From UBA2773 sp964458715 (GTDB lineage Bacteria; Patescibacteriota; Minisyncoccia; Moranbacterales; DUUL01), in assembly GCA_964458715.1 (NCBI GenBank), contig CAYWJP010000006.1:1-38871 (forward strand): a stretch of DNA of 38,871 bases, read 5' to 3'. Every line of letters starts with the position of its first letter. Within the stretch, counting starts at the first letter, position 1. Both the position numbers and the translations under genes were made by a program. Of the stretch, positions 30,842 through 37,874 are shown one piece after another. A model generated the notes under the pieces. It saw nothing but the letters and a program-made list of their open reading frames with translations, had not been told where the DNA came from and made no database searches.

Positions 30842-32125
30842 TTATTTTAAAGCTTCCTCATAAGATTTTTTGAGTTTTTGAAATTTTTCTAGTTCAGTTT
30901 CATTCAGAGGGATGCCTTTGGGAAGTTTAAGCGACAGTGGATTTATTGGGCTGCCATTGAGCTTCATTCCATAGTCTAAATGAGGACCAGTTGACCAGCC
31001 GGTTGATCCGACGTAACCAATAACTTGTCCTTGCGAAACCGGAACACCTGATTTAATATTTTTACCATAAGCGCTTAAATGACCGTAGTGAGTGGCGTAG
31101 CCATTTTCATGTCTAAGATAAATAATATTTCCCCAGCCACCTGACCAACCAGCTCTGGTAACGGTTCCTTTGGCGGTAGCAACTACTGGAGTTCCAATCG
31201 GAGCGGCATAGTCGATCTGATAATGAGCGGTAATGGTCTTGGTAATAGGATGTAATCTGGCTCCAGTATAACCAGAAGTAATTTGACGGTAACTTAAAGG
31301 GGCTCGCAAAAATTGACGGACTAATTCATGTCCTTCGGAGTCATAATGACTACCTTCGCCTTCTAATTCAAAATAGTAAGCAAAATATTCTTGACCAGCA
31401 TTGGTAAATTTAGCTGCTAAAACTTTTCCATCAGGAGCCAATTGGCCGTTTAAAGTTCTTTTTTCATAAATAATTTTTAACTCGTCTCCTTGGCGAATTT
31501 CAGTAGTAAAGTCAATATCGAAAGAGAAGATGTCGGCTATTTCTAAAATGGAAGCTTCGGAAAGTCCAGCCTCTAGAGCATCTTTATAGAGGAATTCATC
31601 AATCTTTATTAATAAGGTTTTTTCTTCGGCGAGATAGGGAATTTTTTCCTCGGTTACTTGAAAGTCGTTTTCTTTTAACTCGGCGACAATAATATTTTCC
31701 GTATTTTGATAGTATTTTATTTTAGTGGATTTATCTTCGTCGCTAAAAACAAAATCTATTTTTTGTCCGATTTTAAGATTGGTAAAATCATAAACATCTT
31801 CTGAAGCTAACAAAAGATTCGCCGTGTCATTGGCGTCTAAATTCCCATATTTTGAGAAGACTTTAGCGGGAATATCTCCTTCGCAGATAGTGTGGCTGAC
31901 AATTATTTCATTATTTTCTTCTGTTATTTCTTCTTCTGTACATTTTTCTTCAGTCACAATTATTTCCGACGGTACTTTTTTGGCTTTCTGGTTCCAAATA
32001 AAAAATCCCCCAGCTAGAAAAATAAAAAAAAGAATGGCAAGCTTTATTTTTGGACTTTTTTTACGAGGCGCTTTGGGGGCTGGATTTTGGTAGAGAGGCT
32101 TTAAATAGTTGGATTTAATATACAT
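30842..32125 (-). CDS. M23 family peptidoglycan endopeptidase
   Basis: 427 aa. A membrane anchor lies near residues 27-46; then come a Glu-rich linker, an OapA/LysM-adjacent middle region (AKVFSKYGNLDANDTANLLLASEDVYDFTNLKIGQKIDFVF), a second such repeat (IFSFDIDFTTEIRQGDELKIIYEKR), and a C-terminal LytM/M23 domain. Zinc-site motifs are RLHPITKTITAHYQIDYAAPIGTPV (the HxxxD motif HYQID), THYGHLS and TGPHLDYGM. The last stands in place of the canonical HLHFE; HLDY occurs in a branch of M23. The architecture matches MepM/Csd3-like DD-endopeptidases, which open the wall for growth or shape. Monocistronic. Confidence 0.9.
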   Translation of the reverse strand: MYIKSNYLKPLYQNPAPKAPRKKSPKIKLAILFFIFLAGGFFIWNQKAKKVPSEIIVTEEKCTEEEITEENNEIIVSHTICEGDIPAKVFSKYGNLDANDTANLLLASEDVYDFTNLKIGQKIDFVFSDEDKSTKIKYYQNTENIIVAELKENDFQVTEEKIPYLAEEKTLLIKIDEFLYKDALEAGLSEASILEIADIFSFDIDFTTEIRQGDELKIIYEKRTLNGQLAPDGKVLAAKFTNAGQEYFAYYFELEGEGSHYDSEGHELVRQFLRAPLSYRQITSGYTGARLHPITKTITAHYQIDYAAPIGTPVVATAKGTVTRAGWSGGWGNIIYLRHENGYATHYGHLSAYGKNIKSGVPVSQGQVIGYVGSTGWSTGPHLDYGMKLNGSPINPLSLKLPKGIPLNETELEKFQKLKKSYEEALK

Positions 32126-32408
32126 AAATTTTTTAGAATATCTCTCACTTTAACATTTTTTTGAAATAAGAGCAAAGAAAAAATATTAAATATTATTTTA
32201 AAGAATTTCATTCGACAAGAGCAGAGAATTAAAAACAGTTTCTAAATGGACACTGTTTTTAATTTCGCTTCTTTTACCAGACGATGTTCGAACCGCTGTG
32301 GGAAAATAATTTAGGAAAGTGTTTAAGTCAAATTGATAATTAATTCTTAGTATTTTTTACTCCTTTGAATAAAGTCACTGTTTTTTTAAAAAGAGAATTA
32401 CTAGCGAA
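32126..32408. other. Intergenic boundary of the accessory island
   Basis: No gene. A hairpin with 12-bp arms ATTAAAAACAGT / ACTGTTTTTAAT (32228-32263) is followed by CCAGACGATGTTCGAACCGC (32277-32296), which matches a motif at 33448-33463. The serine-recombinase remnant starts beyond it. Confidence 0.5.
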
Positions 32409-32732
32409 ATGTATGACAAGAAAATGAAAGAACTCAAAGAAGAGCCATATATTATTACTCAGAAAATGGAAGAATATACTCAGGCAGACGAAAATTACCA
32501 TATCATTGCAAATGCAGTCTTTTCATTGGCAAATCGGGCTCAGGAAATTTTTGAAAGTTCGGAATCAAACGAAAAACGACAGCTATTGAATTTACTAATT
32601 CAGAACTGCCGTCTTTCTGGCAAAAAGCTAGTGTTTGACGTGCGTTCTCCTTTTAATACAATACTCGAAACGGCACATCAACCTTTAGGGTTCCGTCGGG
32701 CAGAGGGCGTTAGAGCCTGTTTTGAAAATTGA
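32409..32732 (+). pseudogene. Serine site-specific recombinase, C-terminal remnant
   Basis: 107 aa that match only the end of a large serine recombinase: the helical stretch LANRAQEIFESSESNEKRQLLNLLIQNCRLSGKKLVFDVRSPFNTILE is the hallmark tail found after the zinc ribbon and coiled coil of these recombinases. The catalytic N-terminal resolvase domain, the recombinase domain and the zinc ribbon are missing, and no upstream frame contains them. It is therefore a leftover of a mobile element that inserted or excised here. The last residues (LGFRRAEGVRACFEN) differ from a typical end and may be a read-out into other DNA. Confidence 0.72.
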
Positions 32733-32741
32733 AATAAAAAG

Positions 32742-32774
32742 AATCACCCCGGGTTAGTTGACCGCGGGGTGATT
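32742..32774 (-). terminator. Terminator of the 153-aa gene
   Basis: A perfect 10-bp stem AATCACCCCG / CGGGGTGATT; on the minus strand it is followed by CTTTTTATTT. It lies between the recombinase remnant and the convergent 153-aa gene. Confidence 0.85.
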
Positions 32775-32819
32775 TGGCAGATTTCTTGCTAAGATTGGTT
32801 TTTTTATGTTTGACGGGCG

Positions 32820-33281
32820 TTATCCAGTCGGCGTAATTGTCAAACAGACAAGTCTGCCGATTTTTTCTTCTTCCGGAATGTCGGGGAGTTTTTCGGGGGG
32901 CATCATTTTGAATAGATGTTCCATGTCTCTTTCATATTCTTTGATTTCAAAAGAGAATTGGTATCCGTCTTTTTCAAAATTTACTTTTTCGTAGAGATTT
33001 CCTTCAAATTTTGTTGCACTACTGAATTCATAGGAAGCTCTTGAAAAAAGACCACCCTTGATTTTTTCTATGAATTCAGGCCAGGAATTTCTGACAACAG
33101 AGAGGTCAACCTTGATGTATCCTGGCTTAGTTCGGTTAACGATATCAGTGGGGAATAAAACGGAATCTTCATCCCCATAACTTTCTAGAATGGATTGAGA
33201 AAACATATTTATTCCCAGTGTCATTCCAACCACGAGAATAAAAAAGTAAGCATTATCTGTTACGATCGTTTCTTTTTTCAT
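32820..33281 (-). CDS. ORFan with N-terminal membrane anchor (153 aa)
   Basis: 153 aa, not recognised. A hydrophobic segment near the start (about 11-26, AYFFILVVGMTLGINMFS) suggests an anchored or exported protein. The rest is soluble: SYGDEDSVLFPTDIVNRTKPGYIKVDLSVVRNSW, then strands with KFEGNLYEKVNFEKDGYQFSFEIKEYERDME and LVCLTITPTG. A strong AGGAGGG ribosome site, its own promoter (33329-33357), a leader hairpin TTCAAC/GTTGAA and a GC-rich terminator make it another self-contained unit like the two ORFans at 14-15 kb. Base composition is above the window average. Confidence 0.72.
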   Translation of the reverse strand: MKKETIVTDNAYFFILVVGMTLGINMFSQSILESYGDEDSVLFPTDIVNRTKPGYIKVDLSVVRNSWPEFIEKIKGGLFSRASYEFSSATKFEGNLYEKVNFEKDGYQFSFEIKEYERDMEHLFKMMPPEKLPDIPEEEKIGRLVCLTITPTG

Positions 33282-33328
33282 GGAGCCCTCCTGAATTTAA
33301 GGTTTTTCAACTTTATTGTTGAAGATAG

Positions 33329-33357
33329 AGAATACAATAAAATATATAAAAAATCAA
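33329..33357 (-). promoter_or_regulatory. Promoter of the 153-aa ORFan
   Basis: Minus strand: -35 TTGATT (33352-33357), 17-bp spacer, -10 TATTCT (33329-33334). Confidence 0.55.
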
Positions 33358-33403
33358 GGTTAATCTTGGCAAAAGGTTCGAACTCCAGCTTGGGGTAACA
33401 AAA

Positions 33404-33475
33404 AATAAGGCTTGTTTAAGCCTTATTCTCGATAGCTCCCCCTACAGGACGATGTTCGAACCGCCTTGGGATAAC
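33404..33475 (-). ncRNA. Hairpin-plus-terminator module (candidate small RNA), copy 1
   Basis: Read on the minus strand: a hairpin built on TCCC-AGG-CG around the palindrome GTTCGAAC (33437-33471), then GGGGGAGC and a textbook intrinsic terminator AATAAGGCTT / AAGCCTTATT with T run (33404-33427). The ~70-nt unit lies just after the Fic stop and could simply be its 3' end. The same arrangement recurs elsewhere, which argues for a repeated module. Confidence 0.45.
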
Positions 33476-33522
33476 AATATAAAAAAGAAAAAAGAAAGAA
33501 AATAAACTTTTGAAATAAAAAA

Positions 33523-34500
33523 TTATTTTCTAATTCTTTCGCGATTATCCAGGTATCTCCCCAGAGCATTTTTTGATGAAAGCCAGTTGCGACCTTCTTT
33601 GTGCGCTTCTAATTTTCCATTTCGCGCTAAAAGATTGAGATATTTTTTTGTGAATTTTGAGTCTTTAGCTAATTCAGAAAGAGAAATAAATTTTTCATTA
33701 GTTTTGTTGTTGGGGATTAACATTTTTAGATAAATATCAAGAGTTCGTTCAACTGCTCGAGCAATAAAATTTACAAATGGAGCATAATTGCCCTTGTCTG
33801 CCAATGATAAAGATTGGTAATATTTTTTACGATCATTCTTCATTACAATTACTAAGGGAAAACCTGATTGCATAAGAATGATATTCATAACCAGACGAGA
33901 AGTTCTACCGTTGCCGTCAAAAAAAGGATGGATATAAACCAATTTGTGGTGCAACATGCTTGCCAGTTCAATCGGATTCATTTTCTTTGTGTTGTTTTTT
34001 ATCCAAGCAATTAAATTTTTCATCATTTTGGGAATTTCGAGAGCTTCTGGTGGTCTATGATTAGCTCCTCCGATAATTACAGCGCTGTTACGATATTTTC
34101 CAGCCCATTCTTTATCAATATTTTGTTGAACTATTTGATTAAGTGATCTGATTAAATTTTTCGAAAGAGTATTTTTTTTATTAAATTCAGTTAGATCGTA
34201 TAGATATTCCAAGGCTTCCTGATGGTTTTTCGCCTCAAGATGATCCTTGAGAGGCTTTCCTTTTATTGTTAGCCCTTCATTTATCACCAAATAGGTCTCC
34301 TTAAGAGTTAGACTGTTGCCTTCGATAGCGTTGGAATTGTAAATCATTTCTATTTCAAATTGTTCTTTGAGTTTTTTAACAGCAGAAACCGGAAGTGGGC
34401 GAAATGAGTTAAGCTTTTTGAGCTTTTTATCAATCCTTCTTCGAAGCTTTTCGTCTAAATATTGCATAAATTTCTTAATATGGTTTAGATTATTATTCAT
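33523..34500 (-). CDS. Fic-domain protein (putative AMP transferase) with C-terminal winged helix
   Basis: 325 aa. The Fic motif HPFFDGNGRTSR (191-202) is complete, including the catalytic His191. An N-terminal inhibitory motif SNAIEG (56-61, matching S/T-x-x-x-E-G/N) marks it as a class II Fic held inactive by its own helix. A winged-helix-like region follows (about 265-315, EKFISLSELAKDSKFTKKYLNLLARNGKLEAHKEGRNWL), the usual Fic/DUF4062-type arrangement. The substrate is unknown. Because the -10 box abuts ATG 34500, the true start may be Met12 at 34467. A perfect 14-bp inverted repeat spans promoter and start, so the protein may repress itself. Confidence 0.9.
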   Translation of the reverse strand: MNNNLNHIKKFMQYLDEKLRRRIDKKLKKLNSFRPLPVSAVKKLKEQFEIEMIYNSNAIEGNSLTLKETYLVINEGLTIKGKPLKDHLEAKNHQEALEYLYDLTEFNKKNTLSKNLIRSLNQIVQQNIDKEWAGKYRNSAVIIGGANHRPPEALEIPKMMKNLIAWIKNNTKKMNPIELASMLHHKLVYIHPFFDGNGRTSRLVMNIILMQSGFPLVIVMKNDRKKYYQSLSLADKGNYAPFVNFIARAVERTLDIYLKMLIPNNKTNEKFISLSELAKDSKFTKKYLNLLARNGKLEAHKEGRNWLSSKNALGRYLDNRERIRK

Positions 34501-34519
34501 ACTATACCATATTAAGAAA
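34471..34519 (-). promoter_or_regulatory. Perfect 14-bp inverted repeat over the Fic promoter/start
   Basis: Arms TTTCTTAATATGGT (34471-34484) and ACCATATTAAGAAA (34506-34519) separated by 21 bp. The right arm fills the -35/-10 spacer, and the left arm lies in the first codons. It fits a repressor operator, or an mRNA hairpin if transcription began further upstream. Confidence 0.75.
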
Positions 34520-34528
34520 AACCGTCAA
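34501..34528 (-). promoter_or_regulatory. Fic promoter
   Basis: Minus strand: -35 TTGACG (34523-34528), 16-bp spacer, -10 TATAGT (34501-34506), immediately followed by ATG. This implies a leaderless mRNA or an internal start at 34467. Confidence 0.65.
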
Positions 34529-34574
34529 TATTTTAATTAAACGGTTCGAACGTCCAACTCGGGGTATAAAAAAA

Positions 34575-34665
34575 GAGGCTTAAATAAGCCTCAAAATTAG
34601 CTGCTCCCGGGGTCGGATTCACACGACGCTGCGCTTTCGAGTATAAACTTCAAATCCGACGGGAG
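34575..34665 (-). ncRNA. Hairpin-plus-terminator module (candidate small RNA), copy 2
   Basis: Minus strand: a long hairpin whose arms are CTCCC...GTCGGATT and AATCCGAC...GGGAG (34604-34665, 3-nt bulge), then GAGGCTTA-AA-TAAGCCTC (34575-34592) with a run of seven T. The distal loop shares GGATTTGAAGTTTAT with copy 4 at 38743-38814. Confidence 0.5.
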
Positions 34666-34676
34666 GCAAGAAAGCA

Positions 34677-34745
34677 AAAATCACCCTCTGACGAAGGCGA
34701 TGTTTACTTTTGCTCCCCCTGGTGGATGTACTTAGGAACTTTGAT
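34677..34745 (-). ncRNA. Hairpin-plus-terminator module, copy 3 (degenerate)
   Basis: Minus strand: a GTTC...CATC...GGGGGAGC stretch resembling the core of copy 1, then a short hairpin around CATCGCC / GGGTGAT followed by TTTTT. Confidence 0.4.
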
Positions 34746-34813
34746 TGTAGAAATATGGATAAAATATTGGTTAAGTTTGAATTTAATTGTGTATAAGATT
34801 AGTCTTGTAAGGA

Positions 34814-34842
34814 TTGACAAATTGTTTCAATTCTGGTAATAT
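34814..34842 (+). promoter_or_regulatory. Strong promoter of the AsnRS-AspRS operon
   Basis: Perfect -35 TTGACA (34814-34819), 17-bp spacer ending TGG, -10 TAATAT (34837-34842): -35 plus extended -10. The leader is about 65 nt. Confidence 0.75.
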
Positions 34843-34852
34843 TAGTTGATTT

Positions 34853-34866
34853 TTGACAAGTTGTCA
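34853..34866 (+). promoter_or_regulatory. Operator-like palindrome downstream of the promoter
   Basis: TGACAA-G-TTGTCA (34854-34866) lies just past the predicted transcription start. A partial second copy, TTGACAAATTGT, overlaps the -35 box at 34814-34825. The two start 39 bp apart. It looks like a repressor site; it could also form a small leader hairpin. Confidence 0.5.
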
Positions 34867-34912
34867 GAAAGAAGAACCTTGAAAACTTATATAAAAAAAG
34901 GGGGTGATGTTT

Positions 34913-35227
34913 ATGCCTAGGTCAAGAGAGGAGATTGAATTTAGATGTCAAGCGGCACTAAATGATGAATTAATCTTATTTCTTGTTAAGGAAAGCGGTA
35001 GTCCAACTGCAGCTTATGAAATGATTCTCAGTAAAACCGGGGATATTTCCAAAGCAAGAACTGGTAGATGGCTAGCTATACTTCGTAGAGATTATGTTGA
35101 AGATTACGAAGAAATAGTTTGTTCTATTCAAGTCAAGTTACAGCAACACGACAATGAAAAGGAGATTCCAAATGAAAACTTTATACATAAAAGATATAAA
35201 GGCGTTAGAAAACGGTGCGGAAATTAA
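34913..35227 (+). CDS. Small protein of unknown function leading the AsnRS-AspRS operon
   Basis: 104 aa from the ATG at 34913, 7 nt after a strong GGGGGTG ribosome site (ATG 34907 and GTG 34904 are possible but overlap that site). Not recognised. Mostly helical (REEIEFRCQAALNDELILFLVKE...SPTAAYEMILSKTG...SKARTGRWLAILRRDYVEDYEEIV), with a helix-turn-helix-like middle, and a basic C terminus (HKRYKGVRKRCGN). The 3' end overlaps the asnS start by 56 nt, so translation is coupled. A regulator of the operon or a tRNA/synthetase-associated protein are possible; neither is shown. Confidence 0.6.
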   Translation: MPRSREEIEFRCQAALNDELILFLVKESGSPTAAYEMILSKTGDISKARTGRWLAILRRDYVEDYEEIVCSIQVKLQQHDNEKEIPNENFIHKRYKGVRKRCGN

Positions 35228-36485
35228 ATTATCTGCATGGGTGAAAGAAAAAAGGAGTCATCGAAAAGTGGCTTTTCTGGACGTTGTTGATTCAACTGGT
35301 TTAATTCAAGTTGTGGGCAGTGTAGAGAATATTGGTATTGAGACTTTCGATTTGTTTTCGAAGGTTAATTATGAAGCAGCGATTGAAATAGAGGGCTTCG
35401 TAGTTGAAGGAAAAGGTGTGAAGGAAATTGAAGTAAAAAAATTTAAAATCATTGGCGAAACTACTAAACAGTTTTCGCCAAGACCGAGAAGCGATTTTGA
35501 TATTTTCGATAGTTCGCTGACAGATCATCTTCTCAGAAATCGCCATGTATATATCCGTAATCCTAAGATTATGGCAATACTCAAATTCAGGCACATATTG
35601 ATGAACCATACCAGGAATTGGTTTAACCAAAACGATTTTACCGAAATAGATGCACCCATCTTAACTCCCATTCCTCTTTATGAGGATGGCAGCGCGATGA
35701 AAATAAACGTTCACAATGAGGAAGTTTTCTTGACTCAGTGTGTTGGTTATTATCTTGAGGCGGCGGTCCATGCTTTTGAGCGTGTTTATAATATGGGTCC
35801 AAGCTTTAGGGGTGAAGAGTCTCGTAGTAAGCGTCATCTTATGGAATATTGGCATATAAAAGCTGAATTAACTTTCGGCGATCGAGAAGACATAATTAGT
35901 CTTGTCGAGGATATTATAAGCTATCTGACCAAAAAATGCGCTGAAGACGGTAAGGAAGTTTTTGAAGCTCTTGGCATTGAAATGTGTTTGGATGGATTAA
36001 AGACACCCTACGAAAGAATCACCTACGAAGAAAGCATTGTCTATCTCAAGAAAAAAGGTGTCGACATCGACTATGGAAAAGGCCTTGGATCTACTGAGGA
36101 AGAGATTCTCTCGGAACTTTTTGACGGTCCTTTTTGGATCGTAGGAGTCCCAAGGTGTATTGAGCCATTTCCCTATTGTATAGATCCAGGTGATAACAGG
36201 GTTACTATGGTAGCTGATCTTATAGCCAGCAATGGTTATGGTGAGCTTCTTGGCGTAGCAGAAAAAATATCTGACTTTGATATGTTATGTGAGAGAATGA
36301 ACGAAAAAGATAAACTTGAAGATTCTCGTTATGATTGGGTTCGAGAGGTTCATCAGGTTGGTTGCGTTCCTCATATTGCTTTCGGAATGGGAGTTGAAAG
36401 GTTGATTCGTTGGCTCTTGAATATCCCTCATGTTAGAGACGCTATGCCTTTCCCAAGAATTTTTCGGCGTCGTGTTTATCCATAA
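35172..36485 (+). CDS. asnS: Asparaginyl-tRNA synthetase
   Basis: 437 aa class IIb synthetase. The start at 35172 is set by AAAAGGAGA, which lies inside the preceding gene. An N-terminal OB-fold anticodon domain (about 1-100, with EIKLSAWVKEKRSHRK and GLIQVV) is followed by the catalytic core: motif 2 YNMGPSFRGEESRSKRHLMEYW and motif 3 AFGMGVERLIRWLLNIPHVRDAMPFPR, ending RRRVYP. The SRSKRHL-EYWH form of motif 2 and FPR...YP end are those of AsnRS rather than AspRS; presence of the OB domain argues against the asparagine-synthetase offshoot. It charges tRNA-Asn directly with Asn. G+C is higher than in the backbone. Related more to archaeal-type AsnRS (inference). Confidence 0.88.
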   Translation: MKTLYIKDIKALENGAEIKLSAWVKEKRSHRKVAFLDVVDSTGLIQVVGSVENIGIETFDLFSKVNYEAAIEIEGFVVEGKGVKEIEVKKFKIIGETTKQFSPRPRSDFDIFDSSLTDHLLRNRHVYIRNPKIMAILKFRHILMNHTRNWFNQNDFTEIDAPILTPIPLYEDGSAMKINVHNEEVFLTQCVGYYLEAAVHAFERVYNMGPSFRGEESRSKRHLMEYWHIKAELTFGDREDIISLVEDIISYLTKKCAEDGKEVFEALGIEMCLDGLKTPYERITYEESIVYLKKKGVDIDYGKGLGSTEEEILSELFDGPFWIVGVPRCIEPFPYCIDPGDNRVTMVADLIASNGYGELLGVAEKISDFDMLCERMNEKDKLEDSRYDWVREVHQVGCVPHIAFGMGVERLIRWLLNIPHVRDAMPFPRIFRRRVYP

Positions 36486-36506
36486 ATAATTTAAAGGAGT
36501 TTTGTT

Positions 36507-37817
36507 ATGATTAGGACGGTTAAAATAAAAAATCTTTCCAAACATATTGGGGAGATTATTGCAATAAAAGGATGGGTAAGGATTGTTCGTGATCAGAAGA
36601 AGATGCAGTTTCTGGTCATTCGTGATATCACAGGTTCTGTCCAGGTGGTTAGTGAAAAAGAAGGACGTGAATCGTTGTCATGTGATATTTCTAACCTCAC
36701 GGTTGAATCAACAATCAGAGTCGTTGGAAAAATAATCAAAAATGAGAATGTTAAACTTGGCGGGATTGAATTGGCACTTGATTCGATCGAAATTTATTCG
36801 GTTGCTGAAGTTCCTTTGCCGACGGATGATAAGTCTTCCCAGGAAAAACGTTTGGATTGGAGATTTCTTGATTTAAGAAGCTCCAAAAAAAGACTAATTT
36901 TTCGCTTGCAGACTTTGGCGGAAAATTCCATGAGGGAATTTTGGCGCAAGAATAATTTCATAGAAATTCATTCTCCCAAATTTATGGGAACTGCCAGTGA
37001 ATCAGGCGCTGAGCTTTTCAAAGTTCAGTATTTCGACAAAATAGCTTACCTGGCACAGTCACCGCAGTTTTACAAACAAATGGCTATGGCTTCTGGGTTC
37101 GATAGAATTTTTGAAATAGGCCCAGTTTTTAGAGCTAATCCGTCATTTACTTCAAGGCATGATACTGAATTTACGAGCGTTGATGTGGAAGTTTCCTGGA
37201 TTGATTCTCATGAAGACATAATGAAGCTTGAAGAAGAATGGCTTCAATTTGTTGTCAGCGCCATTAAGCATGAACTTGGTGATGAGATAAAAGAAGTTTA
37301 TGGAGTGGATGTTAACGTTCCAGAAATTCCTTTTCCCAGGGTGACAATGGAAGAAGCTTACGAAATTCTTTCCAATGAAGGTTATCAAGTTTCCCGTGAG
37401 GACAAAGGGGATCTTGATCCTGAAGGAGAGAGAATTTTAGCTCGTTACATAAAGAAGTCTTTTGGACACGAGTTTGTTTTTGTTACCGACTATCCAATTG
37501 AAGTTCGACCTTTTTATCATATGAGGCATGAAGATAGACCGGAACTAACAAAAAGCTATGATCTGCTCTGGAATGGCTTGGAAGTTACCACTGGTGCGCA
37601 GAGAGAACATCGACAAGATGTTTTGATTAAACAGGTTAAAGAGAAGGGCCTAGAAACTGGTCCACTCCAAAGCTATTTGAATTTTTTCAAATACGGTTGC
37701 CCCCCTCATGGTGGATACGGGTTTGGTTTAAGCAGAATGTTGATGATTATTCTCGGACTTAAAAACGTCAGAGAAGTTACTTATTTATACAGAGGGCCCA
37801 ATAGGCTCTTGCCTTAG
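36507..37817 (+). CDS. aspS: Aspartyl-tRNA synthetase, archaeal type
   Basis: 436 aa, the short form without the bacterial GAD insertion domain (bacterial AspRS is about 580-600 aa), so this is the archaeal/eukaryotic-type enzyme (AspRS2). OB domain with IAIKGWVRIVRDQKKMQFLVIRD; catalytic domain with SPKFMGTASESGAELFKV, LAQSPQFYKQMAMASGFDRIFEIGPVFRAN (motif 2), HDTEFTSVDVE and motif 3 GGYGFGLSRMLMIILGLKNVREVTY, ending RGPNRLLP. The position after GWV, where residue identity has been tied to tRNA-Asp/Asn discrimination, is Arg. It sits 21 nt after asnS with an AAAGGAG ribosome site, so the two are one operon. Confidence 0.93.
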   Translation: MIRTVKIKNLSKHIGEIIAIKGWVRIVRDQKKMQFLVIRDITGSVQVVSEKEGRESLSCDISNLTVESTIRVVGKIIKNENVKLGGIELALDSIEIYSVAEVPLPTDDKSSQEKRLDWRFLDLRSSKKRLIFRLQTLAENSMREFWRKNNFIEIHSPKFMGTASESGAELFKVQYFDKIAYLAQSPQFYKQMAMASGFDRIFEIGPVFRANPSFTSRHDTEFTSVDVEVSWIDSHEDIMKLEEEWLQFVVSAIKHELGDEIKEVYGVDVNVPEIPFPRVTMEEAYEILSNEGYQVSREDKGDLDPEGERILARYIKKSFGHEFVFVTDYPIEVRPFYHMRHEDRPELTKSYDLLWNGLEVTTGAQREHRQDVLIKQVKEKGLETGPLQSYLNFFKYGCPPHGGYGFGLSRMLMIILGLKNVREVTYLYRGPNRLLP

Positions 37818-37838
37818 CCTGATCGCTAAGAAATAAAA

Positions 37839-37868
37839 ACAGCCCAGTAGATAATTCTACTGGGCTGT
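37839..37868. terminator. Bidirectional terminator between convergent genes
   Basis: A perfect 13-bp stem ACAGCCCAGTAGA / TCTACTGGGCTGT with a TAAT loop. Plus side: AATTTTTTATTTT. Minus side: TTTTTATTT. It ends both the AspRS operon and the S51 gene. Confidence 0.92.
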
Positions 37869-37874
37869 AATTTT

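Noticed and set aside
33430..33475. tRNA or tmRNA 3' end suggested by GGTTCGAAC
   Set aside because: The five bases each side of TTCGAAC do not pair as a T stem, and no acceptor, anticodon or D arm can be built around it; GTTCGAAC is itself a palindrome.
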